Source: Patescibacteria group bacterium (GTDB lineage: Bacteria; Patescibacteriota; Microgenomatia; UBA1400; MFAQ01). Taken from it: DNA of 5,974 nucleotides. Under the pieces are notes generated by a model. It was not told where the DNA came from. It did not search any database and saw only the letters and a program-made list of their open reading frames with translations. Positions within the stretch are counted from its first letter, which is position 1, and every line of letters begins with the position of its first letter. This document shows positions 1 to 5,551 of the stretch, in pieces. The position numbers and the translations under genes were made by a program. Location: contig JAHITH010000089.1 of assembly GCA_018817845.1 (NCBI GenBank), forward strand, positions 1 through 5,974, in the 5' to 3' direction.

Positions 1-1281
1 AGGTATCTGATAATAAAAAAAATTATTACACATCATTTATTTGTGGCTTCCTGTCTTGTGGTAGCGTTATTTCCTCTTGCCACCACTATAAGTGCCAAGT
101 CGTTTTCTTTATCAATCGTTACCGACCAAGCTAGCGACGGTAATTTTTGCAACTCCATCTACACCTGTAGCCTTTCGGATCAAGAGTTGTCCAACTTAAA
201 CACTCAAGACAACCAAGGCTATCAAATCAAAGACCATACGGGTCTTTTTGCAAACGGCGCCTGGCCCCAAATATATTTTGCCCCAGACAGATATCTAGAA
301 TTTATCTTTACTAATCCCAATCTATCGTCACAAGATACAATTTTAAGTTCAATTCTTACAATTTCCCATAAGGTAAACGAGCCCCAAGGTTCAAAAGGGT
401 TAAACTACGATATTAAACTAGAAATCTCCAAGGATAATGGTTCAACCTGGGAAGTTTTATCTACCAATCTTTGGCCAGCAACACCAAATAATTACAGCAC
501 TTCACAAGTCTCATTGCCAGCAAGTTACTTAAACGCCACTAGTTTAAACAATCTATTAACTAGACTTTCGATTTACGGTGACGACGGCTATGCTAACCTC
601 TCATCCATTATAGATCTGATTAAACTAGACATAGACTACTACAACACACTAACCAACTCTCCTCCAGTAAGCACGATCAGTGCTCCAAACGAAAATCAGG
701 TACTTAAAGGTGAGATAACCTTCAGTGCTTCAGCCACGGACGACTTTGGCATCACAGAATACCAGTTAAACTTACTAGACGAAAATCAAAATCTAGTTAT
801 TACCTGCCTACAGGCAACAATTTACTCTACTACATCTATCTCAATTTCCTGTCAGATAAATACAAACAATTACTCAAACGGTCAATATTATTTGCAGGTA
901 AAAACTAAAGATAATGCTGGAGAATGGACCACAACAATCAGGCCAGTTACCTTCGACAACATTTCTTCCACAACATCCACAACCACCACCTCCGAAACCT
1001 CATCAGACGATACATCTGATGCAAGCGATCCCTTGACAGATTTAACTACCTTGGTCAACTCGGCCGATTCCGCTTTTAGTTCACCTTACTCATGGCAACC
1101 AACAGAAGTCTCCCCGGCGGGTGGCCGTAACACAGTGAAGGACTCCCCCGGGGTGGCTGAAGTTAAGGAAGTCCTTGGTAAAACCACCACAGAAAAACCC
1201 AAAACTTGGATGCTGATTTTGTCTATATTTATCTCGTTTTCATATCTACTTTATCTCCTTTCCAGACGGCGTAAAATTTGA
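1..1281 (+). CDS. Secreted Ig-like surface protein with C-terminal membrane anchor (5' end probably outside window)
   Basis: Probable cell-surface protein of unknown binding target. The frame is open to base 1 with no ATG. A GTG at 43 could start it, but the codons before it encode I-I-K-K-I-I-T-H-H, a fitting basic n-region for the signal peptide, so the true start probably lies upstream. Numbering from GTG43: hydrophobic core 3-17 with likely cleavage after I-S-A18; a beta-rich domain about 25-200 (contains S-K-D-N-G-S-T-W, as in beta-sandwich surface proteins); a bacterial Ig-like domain about 207-306 (S-P-P-V-S-T-I-S-A-P start, A-T-D-D-F-G-I middle, K-D-N-A-G-E-W end); a Ser/Thr/Asp-rich stalk 307-345; an E-V-L-G motif at 376-379; one membrane helix 389-406; and a basic R-R-R-K-I end. 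No LPxTG motif is visible, so membrane retention or a non-canonical sorting signal is inferred. The stalk contains an unusually GC-rich stretch. The next gene begins 12 bp downstream. The architecture is clear; the function is not. Confidence 0.8.
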   Translation, partial: RYLIIKKIITHHLFVASCLVVALFPLATTISAKSFSLSIVTDQASDGNFCNSIYTCSLSDQELSNLNTQDNQGYQIKDHTGLFANGAWPQIYFAPDRYLEFIFTNPNLSSQDTILSSILTISHKVNEPQGSKGLNYDIKLEISKDNGSTWEVLSTNLWPATPNNYSTSQVSLPASYLNATSLNNLLTRLSIYGDDGYANLSSIIDLIKLDIDYYNTLTNSPPVSTISAPNENQVLKGEITFSASATDDFGITEYQLNLLDENQNLVITCLQATIYSTTSISISCQINTNNYSNGQYYLQVKTKDNAGEWTTTIRPVTFDNISSTTSTTTTSETSSDDTSDASDPLTDLTTLVNSADSAFSSPYSWQPTEVSPAGGRNTVKDSPGVAEVKEVLGKTTTEKPKTWMLILSIFISFSYLLYLLSRRRKI

Positions 1282-1287
1282 CATAAT
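1259..1287 (+). promoter_or_regulatory. Possible promoter giving a leaderless CAP-gene mRNA
   Basis: A CATAAT -10-like box (1282-1287, 5 of 6 to consensus) lies exactly 6 nt before the ATG at 1294. A TTTCCA -35-like box (1259-1264, 4 of 6) is 17 bp upstream. A start site 7 nt after the -10 would be the A of the ATG. No Shine-Dalgarno sequence precedes this ATG, which fits leaderless translation. The boxes overlap the end of the preceding gene. In AT-rich DNA such matches arise by chance, so this is tentative. Confidence 0.35.
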
Positions 1288-1293
1288 AAACTC

Positions 1294-2136
1294 ATGCTGT
1301 CCACCACCTATCGTTTGTTTGTTCCACACCATAAGAACAATCACAAACCAAAAATTCTCCATACTAACTCACTACTAACCCTGCTTGGCGTCTTAATCAT
1401 GGCTCAGTCAGTTATTAGCATGTTATCAGTGCTACAACCAAAGATATTAGGATTTGCCACCAACATCGATCCAGAAAAAATAATCACCCTAACTAATAAT
1501 CAACGTCTACAAAATGACCAGAAATCACTTACCACCAGCAACAAACTAAACCAAGCCGCTTTAGCCAAAGCTTCAGACATGTTTGCCAACGACTACTGGT
1601 CACACACCTCACCTGGTGGTACAGAACCTTGGTACTTCATTTCCCAAGCAGATTACCAATACAAGCACGCAGGTGAAAATCTAGCCAGAGATTTTGAAAA
1701 TTCTGCAGAAGTGGTCTCTGCCTGGATGGCCTCACCTACTCATAAGAAAAATATCCTAGACTCAAGATTTGAAAATATTGGAGTCGCCGTAGTAAATGGC
1801 ACAATTAACGGAAAGGAAACGACATTAGTAGTTCAAATGTTTGGTTCTTCATCATCAGAACAAACGTCCATCTTGGGATCAGCAGAGTTCGTCAGTAAGG
1901 CTTATGCCACTCAAGACATTTCCAACAACTTAAACACCGCCATTTCCTCTTTCACCATGTCTAAAATTATCTCCTTGTCATTTATTATCCTCCTACTGGT
2001 TACTCTAAGTCTCGACTGGTTCTTTGTCTTTAGAAAAAAATTAGTTAGAATTTCTGGTAAAAGTTGGGCCCATACCACATTTTTCATCGCCATCTTGGTT
2101 GTGGCCATCATTATTAAACACGGAATAGTTCTATGA
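1294..2136 (+). CDS. Membrane-anchored CAP/SCP (YkwD-like) domain protein
   Basis: Extracytoplasmic CAP (SCP/PR-1) protein held in the membrane at both ends. Layout of the 280 residues: a basic cytoplasmic N-terminus with P-H-H-K-N-N-H-K-P (11-19); a membrane helix about 26-47; I-L-G-F-A (51-55); the CAP domain about 60-190; a linker; and two membrane helices about 222-246 and 259-277 separated by a basic loop. The CAP signature is plain: W-S-H-T-S-P around H104, G-E-N-L-A around E128, and W-M-A-S-P-T-H-K-K-N-I-L around H150, followed by F-E-N-I-G-V-A. H104, E128 and H150, probably with E111, match the family's cavity residues. Bacterial CAP proteins are secreted and mostly of unknown activity, so no substrate is assigned. 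The stop overlaps the next start as ATGA, suggesting translational coupling with the small membrane protein downstream. No Shine-Dalgarno is visible. The C-terminal helix pair is additional to the minimal secreted form. Confidence 0.9.
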   Translation: MLSTTYRLFVPHHKNNHKPKILHTNSLLTLLGVLIMAQSVISMLSVLQPKILGFATNIDPEKIITLTNNQRLQNDQKSLTTSNKLNQAALAKASDMFANDYWSHTSPGGTEPWYFISQADYQYKHAGENLARDFENSAEVVSAWMASPTHKKNILDSRFENIGVAVVNGTINGKETTLVVQMFGSSSSEQTSILGSAEFVSKAYATQDISNNLNTAISSFTMSKIISLSFIILLLVTLSLDWFFVFRKKLVRISGKSWAHTTFFIAILVVAIIIKHGIVL

Positions 2137-2363
2137 TTGATTACATTGCCCTTTTGTTTCTAGTTGTAACCTATCTTTCTTTGGTGTTACTCACCAGTTT
2201 TAGCCACCAATACATCAAGTTTCTCACCATTGGTTTTACCCTACTTTACTTTATCTGGGGATTATGGCATCACAAAAGAGAAAAATCACTTCATCCAAAA
2301 ATTATCCTGGAATATTTAATTATAGCTATGCTAGGATTATGGTTAATAATAAGCATCCCCTAA
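2133..2363 (+). CDS. Small three-helix membrane protein, unknown function
   Basis: This 76-residue protein is almost entirely hydrophobic, with helices about 4-22, 29-44 and 57-75. Between the second and third helix lies a polar basic stretch H-H-K-R-E-K-S-L-H-P-K (46-56), followed by I-I-L-E-Y-L-I-I-A. I have an impression of similar small proteins in candidate-phyla genomes but cannot name a family. The start codon overlaps the stop of the CAP-domain gene (ATGA), so the two are probably translated together and may associate in the membrane; that is inference. The next gene starts 6 nt after its stop. The clean helix pattern and tight packing support a real gene. Confidence 0.75.
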   Translation: MIDYIALLFLVVTYLSLVLLTSFSHQYIKFLTIGFTLLYFIWGLWHHKREKSLHPKIILEYLIIAMLGLWLIISIP

Positions 2364-2369
2364 CATTTA

Positions 2370-3128
2370 ATGATCACTAAACTAATTTCATTCTTATTTA
2401 TAATCTTACTTTCTACCTCTAGTATTCAGGCTACTTCTCCTCAATCAGACTACGAATATCAACTTACACAATACAGAAAACACAATACAGAGTTCAAGGT
2501 TTTAAAAGAAGACAATCAAAAAAATCCCACCTTAGACAATCAGCAAAAAGCTCTCCAGGCCGCCAAGCAAACAATCATAAGTAGAGATACAACAAAAATC
2601 GTCTATATAGAAGTTATTCTAAGTTCAATTAGATCTCAAAACCCTACTCAAGGTTACATACTTCAAACAGAAAGCGAACTAATTAGTGCCCAAGAATTTT
2701 ATAAAAATCAAATAATATTAGCCAAAAATATCGTCAGTGTAGAAGATCTTACCAAATTCACCAAAGAGTATCTTGCAACTCAACCGCCTTATCAAACTGA
2801 AATTATCAAGTCCTTAGCTACCAATAAATTAGCCATATTAATTCGTTTGCAAACAGATATCAAAAATGCCTACGATGATCTTTTGCCCAAAATAAGTGAC
2901 AAAACCTTAACTCCTGTCTCCGCAGGTTTAGACAAAATCACCCAGTTAGCAGACAATATTAACAATAAAATTTTATCAAGTATAAACATAATCAAGTCTT
3001 CAGAAGTTACCACCTCCAGCAAATCAAGTTTCTACAGCAAGCAAACAGAAAATCTAAGTCAAATAAAAACCCTTCAGGTTGAACTAGTAAATATCTTAGT
3101 AGACCTAGAAAAGAATTATGTCAATTAA
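2370..3128 (+). CDS. Secreted helical protein, unknown function
   Basis: A 252-residue protein I do not recognise. It starts with a typical signal peptide: M-I-T-K, then a hydrophobic core of about 14 residues, then S-S-I-Q-A-T-S, with likely cleavage near residue 21. The rest is rich in Lys, Gln, Asn, Ser, Thr, Ile and Leu, has no Cys or Trp, and its heptad-like spacing of aliphatic residues (about 40-130, 140-215 and 225-250) suggests a bundle of long helices, possibly coiled coils. There is no second membrane segment, so it should be released or peripherally held outside the membrane. Its last codons overlap the start of the next gene by 11 bp in another frame. It lies 6 nt after the small membrane protein, with no Shine-Dalgarno. 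An adaptor or structural envelope role is possible but not shown. Confidence 0.75.
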   Translation: MITKLISFLFIILLSTSSIQATSPQSDYEYQLTQYRKHNTEFKVLKEDNQKNPTLDNQQKALQAAKQTIISRDTTKIVYIEVILSSIRSQNPTQGYILQTESELISAQEFYKNQIILAKNIVSVEDLTKFTKEYLATQPPYQTEIIKSLATNKLAILIRLQTDIKNAYDDLLPKISDKTLTPVSAGLDKITQLADNINNKILSSINIIKSSEVTTSSKSSFYSKQTENLSQIKTLQVELVNILVDLEKNYVN

Positions 3129-3438
3129 AATAAACCTAATCAGTCTCAAAGGATCTCTCCTCGGACGGCTCCGTCAGAAAGGTCAGACCCTAAAAAAATA
3201 CCTTCCAATAATTATCACCGTTCTGGTTTTGGTTATTGGTCTGGCCATAGGTAAAAGAATCGCCTTCCTTTCTAATCAGTCAATCAATATTCCCAAACCA
3301 GCGGATCTTCCCACTACCATCACACTTCCAATAGACTTTAGTCTCACCCCACTAAAACAATCAATCGGTCAGTTCAACCCCCAACTACCAGACCCACTCA
3401 TGCCCGAATTCAACGACTCAATTACACTTGAAGATTAA
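3118..3438 (+). CDS. Small single-pass membrane protein with proline-rich outer tail
   Basis: A 106-residue protein of unknown function. The N-terminal 28 residues are basic (Lys/Arg at 4, 11, 17, 19, 21, 26 and 27), followed by one strongly hydrophobic helix about 29-45 and G-K-R. By the positive-inside rule the N-terminus is cytoplasmic and residues 50-106 lie outside. The outer part is rich in proline (about ten) with repeated P-x-P and L-P spacing (I-P-K-P-A-D-L-P, T-L-P-I-D, L-P-D-P-L-M-P), suggesting an extended, non-globular tail. The ATG lies inside the preceding gene (11-bp overlap), and an A/G-rich A-G-A-A-A-A-G-A-A stretch just before it is the nearest thing to a ribosome-binding site in this cluster. 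A 47-bp gap with the palindromic repeat follows it. Confidence 0.7.
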   Translation: MSIKINLISLKGSLLGRLRQKGQTLKKYLPIIITVLVLVIGLAIGKRIAFLSNQSINIPKPADLPTTITLPIDFSLTPLKQSIGQFNPQLPDPLMPEFNDSITLED

Positions 3439-3442
3439 AAAT

Positions 3443-3468
3443 GTCATTCTGGCTTGTCCAGAATCTTT
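3443..3468 (+). repeat. Palindromic repeat, copy 1
   Basis: A 26-bp element identical to positions 5569-5594. Its core is an inverted repeat ATTCTGG-CTTGT-CCAGAAT (7-bp perfect arms, 5-nt loop), flanked by GTC on the left and CTTT on the right. It fills over half of the 47-bp gap between the proline-tailed gene and the SurA-like gene. In mRNA it would form a hairpin, but only three Ts follow (CTTTGTG), so it is at best a weak intrinsic terminator or attenuator. An in-frame ATG at 3441 lies at its edge, so naive start choice would translate the repeat into the next protein. Confidence 0.85.
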
Positions 3469-3485
3469 GTGATAACATAACAAAC

Positions 3486-4121
3486 ATGACTAAAATAAAA
3501 ATATCCAAGAAAAAAATTAAAAAATTAGAACTAAGCCTAAAATCAAAGTTTGTCAAAAACCTTACTATAGTTTTTCTGGTTGGTTCAGTCTCATTCCTTT
3601 TGGCAAAAAAATACAAAAGCCAATTCATCGTAGCTACTGTCAACTATCAACCCATCAGTCGCTTTGAACTAAACAAATTATTAACCGAAAGATATGGTCA
3701 AGAGACTCTAAACGAACTTATAAACCAAGCTTTAATAAAAGACTTGCTCAAAGCAAATAACATAAAAATAACTGAAGGTGATATAGAAGAAGAAATTAAC
3801 AACCTAAAAACACAACTAGGTGGTGGTGAAGTATTCGAAACCACTTTAGCCCAGTATGGACTAACTCTAGATCAACTAAAAGAAAGGTTAACAATCACCC
3901 TTGGCCAAAAGAAACTGGCCCAAGGTTTGTTTAACTTAGAAGTCACCGATGAAGAAGTATCTCAATACTACATACAAAATAAAGCCATGTTTGAAACTAA
4001 AACATTAGAAGAAGTCACAGAAGAAATCAAAACTGGTCTTCTAGATCAAAAACTTCAGCAGGAATTCAACACCTGGTTCACAGAACAAAAAGAAAAGGCA
4101 AGTATTCGCTCGTTTATTTAA
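3486..4121 (+). CDS. Membrane-anchored SurA-N-like chaperone without PPIase domain
   Basis: Probable extracytoplasmic protein-folding factor related to the SurA/PrsA family. I chose the ATG at 3486 (211 residues) rather than the in-frame ATG at 3441, because the earlier one would translate the palindromic repeat. Layout: a very Lys-rich cytoplasmic N-terminus (1-25); a membrane helix about 25-40; the SurA_N-like domain from V-A-T-V-N-Y-Q-P-I-S-R-F-E-L (49-62), with L-N-E-L-I-N-Q-A-L-I (75-84), I-T-E-G-D-I-E-E-E-I (95-104), Y-G-L-T-L-D-Q-L-K (124-132) and V-T-D-E-E-V-S-Q-Y-Y (153-162); then K-A-M-F and directly the closing helices 173-204. In full-length SurA/PrsA proteins a parvulin domain sits between those last two parts; it is missing here. 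Chaperone (not isomerase) activity on exported proteins is inferred, which suits its place among genes for exported proteins. The nitroreductase-like gene starts 6 nt after its stop. Confidence 0.85.
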   Translation: MTKIKISKKKIKKLELSLKSKFVKNLTIVFLVGSVSFLLAKKYKSQFIVATVNYQPISRFELNKLLTERYGQETLNELINQALIKDLLKANNIKITEGDIEEEINNLKTQLGGGEVFETTLAQYGLTLDQLKERLTITLGQKKLAQGLFNLEVTDEEVSQYYIQNKAMFETKTLEEVTEEIKTGLLDQKLQQEFNTWFTEQKEKASIRSFI

Positions 4122-4125
4122 ACGA
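4110..4125 (+). repeat. Short inverted repeat across a stop codon
   Basis: TCGTTTA-TT-TAAACGA: perfect 7-bp arms around 2 nt, covering the TAA stop of the SurA-like gene and ending 2 nt before the ATG of the nitroreductase-like gene. It could form a small hairpin near that start or be a protein-binding site. It is AT-rich and single-copy here, so chance is possible. Confidence 0.4.
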
Positions 4126-4127
4126 AA

Positions 4128-4862
4128 ATGTCTGCCCACAAAAAAGATAAACAAAATTTCATCATTCCTTTAACTACCATAGGCATAGTCTTCCTGTTGG
4201 TGGTAGCTTCTCTTTTTAAAACTAACAAAACTCATACTTCCACCACACTCTCTTTACCCCAGACAGAACAAGAATCAGACGCCAATTTAATTGATTTACC
4301 ATATCCAAATAAAGACTCAAAAGTTTCGCTAGAAAAAACCTTAAATAATTGGCGAAGTTACACCAGTTTTCAAGACAAACCATTAAGTCTTAACAACCTC
4401 TCTCAGTTACTTTGGTCAGCTCAAGGTGTAACCGTAGACTGGGGCGGTCGCACCGTTTATTCGCCAAAATCAGCTTATCCGCTAAGTGTTTATGCAGTAA
4501 CCAATCAAGTTACCGATATAGACCAAGGTCTTTACAAATATATTCCAGGGGATCTTCAACCGGCTCATCAACTTTATTCTTTATACAAGGCTGATCTTCG
4601 TCAGCTGTTTATAGAAAACACCAAGCAATACTCCCTCCAACACGCCCCATTAATTTTAATTATCACCAGCAACACAAACAAAATAGAAGCCTACCTAGAA
4701 GCAGGTCACGCAACTCAAAATCTATTCTTACAGTCAGAAAGTTTAGGCTTAGGCATGGCAGAAATAAGTAATATTGATCAAGACGTATTAAAAGAAATCC
4801 TGCAAATTCCAGAAGAAGAAACCATTATTTACTTGATTCCTGTAGGTCTCCCCAAAAAATAA
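4128..4862 (+). CDS. Membrane-anchored SagB-type nitroreductase-fold protein
   Basis: A SagB/ThcOx-like member of the nitroreductase family, which normally binds FMN and oxidises substrates such as azolines. Layout of the 244 residues: a Lys-rich N-terminus; a membrane helix 12-30; a linker 31-65; the nitroreductase domain 66-242. Family marks: [18 protein letters not shown] (83-100), G-R-T (107-109), Y-P-L-S-V-Y (117-122), G-L-Y-K-Y (134-138), A-P-L-I-L-I-I (173-179), [12 protein letters not shown] (191-202), L-G-L-G (206-209) and a closing P-V-G-L-P. Basic residues before the helix place the domain outside the membrane. The usual R-R-S-x-R FMN-phosphate motif reads W-R-S-Y-T (75-79), the Y-G-x-R stretch before E-A-G-H is shortened, and the final P-V-G-R is P-V-G-L, so flavin binding is doubtful. 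No cyclodehydratase or precursor-peptide gene is nearby. Its 3' end overlaps trmD on the other strand by 34 bp. Confidence 0.88.
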   Translation: MSAHKKDKQNFIIPLTTIGIVFLLVVASLFKTNKTHTSTTLSLPQTEQESDANLIDLPYPNKDSKVSLEKTLNNWRSYTSFQDKPLSLNNLSQLLWSAQGVTVDWGGRTVYSPKSAYPLSVYAVTNQVTDIDQGLYKYIPGDLQPAHQLYSLYKADLRQLFIENTKQYSLQHAPLILIITSNTNKIEAYLEAGHATQNLFLQSESLGLGMAEISNIDQDVLKEILQIPEEETIIYLIPVGLPKK

Positions 4863-5545
4863 CCTTTCCTCCACTCTTCAATTTTTTTATGATCTCCAGA
4901 CAAAAGCACCTCTGGTACCTTCCAGCCTTTATACTCCTCCGGCCTAGTATACTGCGGATACTCCAAGGATTTCTCCCCGGCGGAATCCGTCATCATAGAA
5001 TACGACTCCTCCTCCAAACTCTCCGCATTCCCCAGCACCCCCGGCAACAATCTAACTACACTATCAACCACCACCATAGCCGGAATCTCTCCACCAGTCA
5101 AAACATACTCACCAATAGAAATTACCTCGTCGGCCACATGCTCATGTACCCTGTGATCTACTCCTTCATAATGCCCAGCAATCAATATCAAATGATCAAA
5201 CCTAGAAAGCTCCACGGCCTTTCCCTGGTTATAAACAGACCCCTTGGTATCCATCAAAACTACGTAAGGTTTCTCATCGGAACTGGGCCCGTTAGGGATC
5301 TGTTCAGATGTGGAACCTGTCTTTATCTCCTCCACCGCCCTATCAATCACATCAATCTTCATCACCATTCCAGGTCCTCCGCCATACGGAGGCAGATCAG
5401 TAGTCCTATGTTTATCTTCCGCCCAATCTCTTAAGTTGTGCACCAGTATCTCAATTTTCTCATCCTCTTGAGCTCTTTTAAGGATACTCTCACTAAATGG
5501 TCCCTCAAACATTTCCGGAAAAAGCGTCAAAACATCAATCCTCAT
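4829..5545 (-). CDS. trmD: tRNA (guanine-N1-)-methyltransferase TrmD
   Basis: Transfers methyl from S-adenosylmethionine to N1 of G37 in tRNAs with G36-G37, preventing +1 frameshifting; a cytoplasmic SPOUT-family homodimer. The match is strong along all 238 residues: [13 protein letters not shown] at the start, [10 protein letters not shown] (53-62), the knot loops A-G-H-Y-E-G-V-D (123-130) and [15 protein letters not shown] (143-157), [12 protein letters not shown] (161-172; R165 corresponds to E. coli R154), and P-Q-Y-T-R-P with [10 protein letters not shown] in the C-terminal domain. Oddities: E180 stands where E. coli has the catalytic D169; the interdomain linker carries about seven extra residues (187-193) encoded by a palindrome; and the C-terminus stops soon after E-E-W-R, shorter than the roughly 255-residue E. 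coli form. It follows the recombinase gene on the same strand and converges on the nitroreductase-like gene. Confidence 0.97.
   Translation of the reverse strand: MRIDVLTLFPEMFEGPFSESILKRAQEDEKIEILVHNLRDWAEDKHRTTDLPPYGGGPGMVMKIDVIDRAVEEIKTGSTSEQIPNGPSSDEKPYVVLMDTKGSVYNQGKAVELSRFDHLILIAGHYEGVDHRVHEHVADEVISIGEYVLTGGEIPAMVVVDSVVRLLPGVLGNAESLEEESYSMMTDSAGEKSLEYPQYTRPEEYKGWKVPEVLLSGDHKKIEEWRKGYFLGRPTGIK
4967..4988. repeat. GC-rich imperfect palindrome inside trmD
   Basis: A 22-bp segment with GGATT at one end and AATCC at the other; 8 of 10 arm positions pair, and the other two would be G-U wobbles in plus-strand RNA. It stands out as GC-rich and encodes TrmD residues D187 to S193 on the minus strand, the stretch that appears extra in the linker of this protein. 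Its central 12 bp (4972-4983) recur at 1109-1120 in the surface-protein gene. An in-frame insertion of a palindromic element is one reading; chance is another. Confidence 0.4.
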
Positions 5546-5551
5546 AAAGAT

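Noticed and set aside
31..45. CATCAT six bases before GTG43 as a third leaderless promoter
   Set aside because: It matches only 4 of 6, has no -35 box, and the open frame upstream supplies the basic part of the signal peptide, so GTG43 is probably not the start.
1278..1283. A perfect TTGACA -35 box just before the CAP gene
   Set aside because: No -10-like hexamer lies 16-18 bp downstream, which would in any case fall inside the gene.
1911..2111. A 66-codon minus-strand open frame
   Set aside because: It is antisense to the membrane-helix codons of the CAP protein, with no independent support.
3441..3485. An upstream in-frame ATG at 3441 that would add 15 residues to the SurA-like protein
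   Set aside because: Those residues are encoded by the palindromic repeat. The ATG at 3486 begins the expected Lys-rich N-terminus before the membrane helix.
3422..3643. A 73-codon minus-strand open frame
   Set aside because: It is antisense to the SurA-like gene and the repeat; its hydrophobic look is the mirror of Lys-rich codons.
4412..4594. A 60-codon plus-strand open frame
   Set aside because: It is in an alternate frame within the well-supported nitroreductase-like gene, and its Ser/Arg-rich product has no recognisable features.
4854..4887. AAAAAAT...ATTTTTT inverted repeat as a bidirectional terminator between the convergent genes
   Set aside because: The arms are A/T only around a 20-nt loop, giving a very weak hairpin, and it lies largely within the trmD coding sequence.
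4889..5434. A 181-codon plus-strand open frame
   Set aside because: It lies wholly antisense to trmD, which is certain; its product is a low-complexity His/Arg/Leu/Ile mix with no domain or start signal.
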